A stretch of DNA of 64,000 bases from Streptomyces malaysiensis subsp. samsunensis (GTDB lineage: Bacteria > Actinomycetota > Actinomycetes > Streptomycetales > Streptomycetaceae), in assembly GCF_024519315.1 (NCBI RefSeq), contig NZ_JANIIC010000053.1:23146-87145 (forward strand). The letters are read 5' to 3'. The translations under genes were made by a program, and so were the position numbers. A model generated the notes under the pieces. The model saw nothing but the letters and a program-made list of their open reading frames with translations, was not told the DNA's origin and ran no database searches. Below are positions 59,460-64,000 of this stretch, piece by piece; within the stretch, counting starts at the first letter, position 1; the number at the start of each line of letters is the position of its first letter.

Positions 59460-59948
59460 CTACTCGTCGTGAAGCGGCGGTACCGGATGCTTGCTCATGA
59501 CCGACACGCGATTGAACGCGTTGATGGTGACCGCCACCCAGATCGCGGCCGAGATCTGGTCCTCGGAGAGAACCTGCCGGGCGGCCTCGTAGGCGGATGC
59601 CTGGAGCGCGGCGTTCACCGGATCGGTTGTGGCCTCGGCCAGCGCCAAGGCGGCGCGCTCCGAGGGAGTGAACAGGCCGGTGTCCCGCCATGCGCTCAGG
59701 ATTCCGAGTCTCTGCGGTGATTCACCGGCACGCAGGGCCGCTCTGGTGTGCACGTCGAGGCAGTAGGCGCAGCCGTTGAGTTGCGACACGCGGAGGTTGA
59801 TCAGTTCCACGGTGGTGCGGTCGAGCCCGGCCTCGGAGGCTGTCGCTCGGACCGCCTCCGAGACCTGCACCAGGGCATGGAATGCCTTGGGGCTCTGTTT
59901 GTCGATGAAGATCCTGCGGGGTGGGGAGCTGTGGGTGCGGTCGCTCAC
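59460..59948 (-). CDS. AhpD-like carboxymuconolactone decarboxylase family protein
   Basis: 162 residues with the peroxidase/redox motif NGCAYCLDVHTRAAL (Cys60, Cys63, His67) of AhpD-like proteins. LSEDQISAAIWVAVTINAFNRVSV at the end fits the family. It probably reduces peroxides or serves as an antioxidant partner. A TAGTTGA-type operator lies 83-100 bases upstream. Relatives are often encoded beside MarR or TetR regulators, here reduced to a fragment downstream. Confidence 0.92.
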   Translation of the reverse strand: MSDRTHSSPPRRIFIDKQSPKAFHALVQVSEAVRATASEAGLDRTTVELINLRVSQLNGCAYCLDVHTRAALRAGESPQRLGILSAWRDTGLFTPSERAALALAEATTDPVNAALQASAYEAARQVLSEDQISAAIWVAVTINAFNRVSVMSKHPVPPLHDE

Positions 59949-60030
59949 GTCGGGGGCTCCTTCGGGCCACGCTCACAGTGGCCTGTGTTCGTACGGGTGC
60001 TGTGGCCATCGGCCTGTCTCCGTGACATCG

Positions 60031-60048
60031 TAGTTGATGCGACAACCA
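60031..60048. promoter_or_regulatory. Operator-like site 1 (TAGTTGA...CAACCA)
   Basis: TAGTTGATGCGACAACCA contains GTTG-n6-CAAC and shares 15 of 18 bases with the site before poxB. It lies upstream of the AhpD-like gene. Confidence 0.55.
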
Positions 60049-60098
60049 GATTGTGCGGGAGGTGCTCTCGGTGAGCGACGAGTCCCCTACCCACCGGT

Positions 60099-60263
60099 GA
60101 CGATCCGGACGGCCTCACCACCGTCGCGCACATAGTCGACGCAGTCGGCTTCGACCCCGTCATGGCCGGCCCCCTGGCGAAGGGGATACGCCCGCACCGA
60201 GTGCCTGTGCGGCACGTCCGGCTCGCCAGAGAAGCACCATCGCCCCGCTCTACCCTGACGTGA
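60099..60263 (+). pseudogene. C-terminal remnant of an F420/NADP-type oxidoreductase
   Basis: The frame DDPDGLTTVAHIVDAVGFDP followed by VMAGPLAKGIRPH matches the end of COG2085 NADP oxidoreductases (usual pattern GFDPVDAGPLAEGR). No upstream domain is present and the tail then runs into unrelated codons up to TGA 60261-60263. The rest of the 59949-60328 gap shows only the operator-like site. Confidence 0.6.
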
Positions 60264-60328
60264 GGGGCAGGCCCGCTCGCCAGATCCCGGGGTCGTGAAA
60301 CCGGACCTCGGCGAGGACGGCGATCACC

Positions 60329-62068
60329 TCAGGGGCGGGGAACATTTCGCAGGTTGGCGCGGGCCAGGTCGAGCATCTTGCCGACGCCCCCGTCGAGCAC
60401 TGTCCGGCCGGCGGCGAAAGCGAATCCCTTGACCTGGGCGGCCGAGATGTGCGGCGGGATCGACAGCGCGTTGGGGTCGGTCACCAGGTCGACCAGGAAC
60501 GGTCCGTCGTGGGCGAGCGCCCGCTTGAGTCCCTCGACGACATCCCCGGGGCGCTCGATGCGGATCGCCTCGATGCCCGCGCCGCGGGCGATCGCCGCGT
60601 AGTCCACCGGCTCGTGGTCGGTCTCGTGCTCGGGCAGCCCCTCGACCAGCATCTCCAACTTCACCATGCCCAGGGAGGAGTTGTTGAAGACGATCGTCTT
60701 CACCGGCAGATCGTGCAGCTTCACTGTGAGCAACTCGCCCATCAGCATGCCCAGTCCACCGTCACCCGACATCGATATCACCTGGCGGCCGGCGTAAGCG
60801 AACTGTGCGCCGATGGCATGCGGCAGCGCGTTGGCCATCGTGCCGTGCAGGAACGAACCGATCACCCGGCGCCGCCCGTTGGGGGTCAGATAACGCGCCG
60901 CCCACACGTTGGACATACCGGTGTCCACGGTGAACACAGCGTCGTCGGCCGCGAGTTCGTCCAGAACCGAGGCCGCGTACTCAGGGTGGATCGGGATGTG
61001 CCGCTCGACGTCGTGGGTGTAGGCGGAGACCACCGTCTCCAGCGACTTGGCATGCTTGTGCAGCATCCGGTCCAGATAGGTACGGCCCCGCTTCGCCTCG
61101 ACCAACGGCAGCACGGCCCGCAGCGTCTCCCGGACGTCGCCGTGGACCCCGAGTTCCAGCACAGTACGACGGCCGAGGCGGCCCGCGTCGTGGTCGATCT
61201 GCACGGTCCGTGCCTGCGGCAGGAAGTCGTTGTACGGGAAGTCGGTGCCGAGCAAGACGACCAGGTCGGCCTCGTGCATTGCGTCGAAGCAGGCGCCATA
61301 GCCCAGTAGACCGCTCATGCCCACGTCGTACGGGTTGTCGAACTGGATCCACTCCTTGCCCCGCAGGGTGTGCCCGATGGGGGCGGCAGCCTTCTCGGCG
61401 AGCGCCATGACCTCGGCGTGCGCGTCCCGCACTCCCGCACCGCAGAACAGCATCACCTTCCGTGCCGCGTTCACCTTCTCGGCCAGCGCCCGAACCTGCG
61501 TGTCCGGCGCGACGACCCGGCCGCGCTCAGTGACCAGGTCGCTGCTTCCCGTCGGGTGAGTCGCCGCGTCGTGCGCGACATCGCCCGGTATCACCAGGAC
61601 TGACACCGCGCTGTTGCCAAGAGCCCGCTGCATGGCGATCCGCAGAACCCGGGGCATCTGCCCGGGGGTGCTGATCATCTCGCAGTAGTCGCTGCACTCT
61701 GTGAACAGCCTCTCCGGGTGGGTCTCTTGGAAGAAGCCGGTGCCGATCTGGTGGGACGGGATGTGCGAGGCGAGTGCCAGCACGGGCGCACCGGAGCGGT
61801 GCGCGTCGTACAGCCCCTGGATCAGATGCGTGTTTCCGGGGCCACAGCTTCCGGCACACACCGCGAGCTTGCCGGTCAGCTGTGCCTCCGCTGCCGCAGC
61901 GAAGGCGGCGGCCTCCTCGTTCCGTGCATGCACCCACTCGATGCCGTCGGTACGGCGCACCGCGTCGACCACCGAGTTCAGGCTGTCACCCACCACGCCA
62001 TAGATCCGCTCCACGCCCGCCTGGCGCAGGATGTCCACCATCTGCTGGGCCACGGTCAGATTCCGCAT
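60329..62068 (-). CDS. poxB: Pyruvate oxidase / pyruvate:quinone dehydrogenase (ThDP-dependent)
   Basis: Oxidatively decarboxylates pyruvate to acetate (quinone) or acetyl phosphate. 579 residues in three domains: PYR domain with the catalytic glutamate in ARNEEAAAFAAAAEAQ and GPGNTHLIQGLYDAH; a FAD-binding-like middle domain; and a PP domain with the ThDP motif GDGGLGMLMGELLT...NNSSLG. The C-terminal tail (RTVLDGGVGKMLDLARANL) resembles the membrane-contact tail of PoxB. The ATG at 62068 follows GGGGAGAAG; an ATG 15 codons upstream is less likely. A TAGTTGA-type site lies 68-85 bases upstream. Confidence 0.92.
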   Translation of the reverse strand: MRNLTVAQQMVDILRQAGVERIYGVVGDSLNSVVDAVRRTDGIEWVHARNEEAAAFAAAAEAQLTGKLAVCAGSCGPGNTHLIQGLYDAHRSGAPVLALASHIPSHQIGTGFFQETHPERLFTECSDYCEMISTPGQMPRVLRIAMQRALGNSAVSVLVIPGDVAHDAATHPTGSSDLVTERGRVVAPDTQVRALAEKVNAARKVMLFCGAGVRDAHAEVMALAEKAAAPIGHTLRGKEWIQFDNPYDVGMSGLLGYGACFDAMHEADLVVLLGTDFPYNDFLPQARTVQIDHDAGRLGRRTVLELGVHGDVRETLRAVLPLVEAKRGRTYLDRMLHKHAKSLETVVSAYTHDVERHIPIHPEYAASVLDELAADDAVFTVDTGMSNVWAARYLTPNGRRRVIGSFLHGTMANALPHAIGAQFAYAGRQVISMSGDGGLGMLMGELLTVKLHDLPVKTIVFNNSSLGMVKLEMLVEGLPEHETDHEPVDYAAIARGAGIEAIRIERPGDVVEGLKRALAHDGPFLVDLVTDPNALSIPPHISAAQVKGFAFAAGRTVLDGGVGKMLDLARANLRNVPRP

Positions 62069-62135
62069 CGCCGGACTTCTCCCCTCGGGCTGCACACCCG
62101 CCCCATGTCTCATGTGACTCTCGACAGCCTCGATA

Positions 62136-62153
62136 TAGTTGATACGTCTACCA
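62136..62153. promoter_or_regulatory. Operator-like site 2 (TAGTTGA...CTACCA)
   Basis: TAGTTGATACGTCTACCA differs from site 1 at three positions and lies just upstream of poxB. It sits where a repressor would overlap the promoter. Confidence 0.55.
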
Positions 62154-62204
62154 TAAGGGCATGGGCGCCAGGGCTCGCCACCCCGAGGATGCCGGGCGGC
62201 TGGT

Positions 62205-62294
62205 CAAGCTGTCTGCCGGCTCGCCGAACGCGGCCTCGGCGCGGACGAGATCGACCCGGTCCGCGGCGGCAACTATCTGCACACGGGGCGGTAG
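62205..62294 (+). pseudogene. Short remnant resembling the C terminus of a membrane dipeptidase
   Basis: The frame RLAERGLGADEIDPVRGGNY ends LHTGR and a TAG stop, close to the end of M19 dipeptidases (usual pattern GLG-x-DDI-x-x-I-x-GGNxLRV). Just upstream (62161-62205) a different frame reads HPEDAGRLVK, suggesting a frameshift. Nothing else is recognised in 62069-62374 besides the operator-like site. Confidence 0.4.
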
Positions 62295-62374
62295 GCACTT
62301 CATCGGCTGCCGCCCCTACGCGCGGGTTACGGGACCGGTGAACGGTCAGAGCCCGGTCCGGGCGGCCGCAGACG

Positions 62375-63337
62375 TCAGCGAGTACGGCCGCGGGGCTTGA
62401 GCGGGGTCACCGGCAAGGCGGGCGCGGGCAGCGGCGAGCCGTCGTAGCCGTTCACCGTTCCGAAGCGGTCACCGGACGTCCACGCCTCGCGTCCCTGGGC
62501 GATCTCCTCCTGAGTTCGTCCGATGAGGTTCCACCACATAATGATCTTCTCCTCGAACGGCTCTCCGCCAAGCAGCAGCAGCCCAGAGTCGCTCAGGGCG
62601 CGCAGCGGCAGCTCGGAACGTCCGGAGCCCAGATAGAGCATGGAGCCGGGGTCGAGAGGCACCCCGTCGACCTCGGTGGCCCCGGACATCGTCAGCACGG
62701 CGTACTCGAAGTCCGGCTCCACGGGCAGCCGTACGTTTGCGCCTTCGGCGAGTGCGAGGTCGGCGCTGACGAGAGGTGTGTACGTCGCGCCCGGCGAGAC
62801 CGCGCCGTCCAGTCCGCCCAGGACGACGGTGACCTTCAGGCCCGGGGCCGTGACGACGGGCAGGTCGGCGTGGTGCTCGAAGGCGGGCGTGGTGTGCCGG
62901 TAAGCCTCGGGCAACGCGACCCACAGCTGGGCGCCGTGGAGCAGGCGGGGGTGCGACACGGCGCTCTGCTCGGCGTGCGCGATGCCCCGTCCCGACGTCA
63001 TCAGGCCAAGCTGGCGAGGGCGCAGGGTCTGCACGCTGCCAACGCTGTCCCGGTGCAGAACCTCGCCCTCGTGCAGCCAGCTCACCGTTTGCAGGCCCAT
63101 GTGCGGGTGCGGTGGCACCTGCATGCCTGGCTCGTCGGCGATGTCATCGGGGCCGTAGTGGTCGACGAAGCACCAGGCGCCCACCATCCGCCGCCCCAGA
63201 TTCGGCAGCAGTCTACGGACGACCGTGGCGCCCAAGCTCGCCTCGCGCGGGTTCAGCAGTTCCCTGACGGGCCGCCCGGACACGTCGGCCCGGCCCCCGC
63301 ACTCACGGAGACCGGGCTGGAGGTCGAGGTCACTCAT
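62375..63337 (-). CDS. Pirin-family protein (quercetinase-like cupin)
   Basis: 320 residues, bicupin. Metal ligands His77, His79 (PPHPHMGLQ), His121 and Glu123 (GIAHAEQS) match pirin/YhhW. The C-terminal cupin domain includes SGRSELPLRALSDSGLLLLGGEPFEEKIIMWWN as the family's Pirin_C pattern, seen here in parts. Bacterial pirins act as quercetinases or bind pyruvate dehydrogenase; one is known to affect pyruvate use, interesting beside poxB. AAAGGAT precedes the ATG. Confidence 0.93.
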   Translation of the reverse strand: MSDLDLQPGLRECGGRADVSGRPVRELLNPREASLGATVVRRLLPNLGRRMVGAWCFVDHYGPDDIADEPGMQVPPHPHMGLQTVSWLHEGEVLHRDSVGSVQTLRPRQLGLMTSGRGIAHAEQSAVSHPRLLHGAQLWVALPEAYRHTTPAFEHHADLPVVTAPGLKVTVVLGGLDGAVSPGATYTPLVSADLALAEGANVRLPVEPDFEYAVLTMSGATEVDGVPLDPGSMLYLGSGRSELPLRALSDSGLLLLGGEPFEEKIIMWWNLIGRTQEEIAQGREAWTSGDRFGTVNGYDGSPLPAPALPVTPLKPRGRTR

Positions 63338-63531
63338 GACGACTGCATCCTTTCTGTGGCGGCGGGCTGCGGTAAGGGTTGTGCCGCGCCGAGCGTTCGG
63401 GCGCGGGCAGGATGGGCGTTTCACCGTGTGCCACCCGCGTTACAGGGGTCCGGTCGGCGATCTCCAACAGGGCCATTGCTTGCGCTGGGCATCGGATGTC
63501 TCGATCTGCTCCGTCTCCGGCACGGCCCGCC

Positions 63532-63837
63532 TCACAGCCCGAACCGCGCCCGCTGCCCCTGCGGCACCAGGTCGGTGTACTCCGGGTGCCTGCCGATCCA
63601 GCCACGGATGAAGGGGCAGAAGGGAAGCACTCCGAGCCCTTGCTCCCTGGCCGCATCGAGGGCCGCACGGGCGAGTACGCCGCCGAGACCTCGGCCCTCG
63701 AACCGCGGGTCGATCTCCGTATGAATGAAGGCGATCTCGTCCCGGTACCGGTGATACTCGGCAAAGCCGGCGAGCTCGTCGTCGTCGAAGACCTCGAAAC
63801 GCGATCGTCCGGGGTTGTCCGCCACGCGAGGTTCCAT
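63532..63837 (-). CDS. Small GNAT-like acetyltransferase (NATD1/YjdJ type)
   Basis: 101 residues of the COG2388 group: FEVFDDDELAGFAEYHRYRD, IHTEIDPRFEGRGLGGVLARAALD with the acetyl-CoA motif (read in parts), and PFCPFIRGWIGRHPEY. The lone domain is half the size of ordinary GNATs. It lies 195 bases ahead of pirin in the same direction. A perfect 14-base palindrome is found 82-95 bases upstream. Confidence 0.92.
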   Translation of the reverse strand: MEPRVADNPGRSRFEVFDDDELAGFAEYHRYRDEIAFIHTEIDPRFEGRGLGGVLARAALDAAREQGLGVLPFCPFIRGWIGRHPEYTDLVPQGQRARFGL

Positions 63838-63916
63838 CGCTCCTCCTCGGGATGGTCGCTGCGTCGTAGTTCCTCCGCACGAGGAGGAGACTTCCGCGGC
63901 AAGCCAACCACCGACT

Positions 63917-63934
63917 TGGTTGACTAGTCAACTG
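63917..63934. promoter_or_regulatory. Operator-like site 3 with perfect palindrome
   Basis: TGGTTGACTAGTCAACTG contains the perfect palindrome GTTGACTAGTCAAC (63919-63932), a typical MarR-type operator. It aligns with sites 1 and 2 (shared TrGTTGA and cwAC positions) and lies upstream of the GNAT-like gene. Confidence 0.65.
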
Positions 63935-64000
63935 ATGCCCATCCTCGACAACCAACGCCGAGAGCCGGGAGACACCGTCATCACGGGGAAGCCGACGGGC

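Noticed and set aside
63935..64000. Possible plus-strand gene start (MPILDNQRRE...) at the window edge
   Set aside because: Only 22 codons are visible, there is no ribosome site, and the ATG is 2 bases from the operator palindrome.

Overview
The window is high-GC actinobacterial chromosome, almost certainly Streptomyces. GC is about 70% or more with strong third-position bias. GTG and TTG starts are common, and there are leaderless-looking promoters, an in-frame TTA (bldA-type) codon, a WhiJ/AbaA-like regulatory cluster, twin-arginine and Sec-secreted hydrolases, and tap-urease, biotin and purB blocks. From memory, that order resembles the tap/ure/bio/purB segment of the S. coelicolor core chromosome; I could not run an alignment.

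Layout. 1-7.5 kb: a secreted tripeptidyl aminopeptidase (cut by the window edge) and a complete urease operon ureA-B-C-F-G-D on the minus strand. ureF and ureD carry long repetitive coding extensions, and a small coupled reading frame fills the ureB-ureC gap. 7.8-14.6 kb: an M28 aminopeptidase, a lone YefM/Phd antitoxin divergent from a ClpP paralogue, an NlpC/P60 hydrolase, a VOC protein, an unusual nucleotide-cyclase-like protein with a TTA codon, and a three-gene WhiJ-like module (HATPase, XRE-DUF5753, DUF397). 14.6-19.4 kb: biotin genes bioF divergent from bioB-bioA-bioD. 19.5-33.9 kb: methyltransferase, ABC ATPase, F420-type oxidoreductase, two CNNM/CBS membrane proteins, SGNH hydrolase, purB, mug, ROK and GntR regulators, an SDR and an alpha/beta hydrolase. 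34-41.4 kb: PhoD phosphatase behind a possible PHO box, an ACT-GNAT protein, a gamma-family PLP enzyme divergent from an Lrp regulator, and a DUF885 peptidase. 41.6-47.8 kb: sbcC-sbcD nuclease and a YigZ protein. 48-51.6 kb: a histidine kinase/LuxR response regulator pair and a PAP2 phosphatase.

51.8-64 kb is more accessory. It has an MFS pump with a MarR repressor and matching operators, a GH36 alpha-galactosidase, an AKR/TetR pair around a large palindrome, and then a degraded stretch (58.4-62.3 kb). That stretch holds remnants of a histidine kinase, a response regulator, a MarR regulator, an F420/NADP oxidoreductase and possibly a dipeptidase, interleaved with intact AhpD-like, pyruvate oxidase, pirin and GNAT genes.

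No rRNA, tRNA, CRISPR array, insertion sequence or origin was recognised. The most novel-looking items are: the shared GTTGA...TCAAC-type operator in front of three minus-strand genes at the right end, whose likely MarR regulator survives only as a fragment; the YefM TGTACA operator shared with a ClpP paralogue; the TTA-containing cyclase-like protein with altered catalytic residues; the coupled, internally duplicated mini-ORF between ureB and ureC; and in-frame minisatellite expansion in ureD, ureF, sbcC and the histidine kinase.
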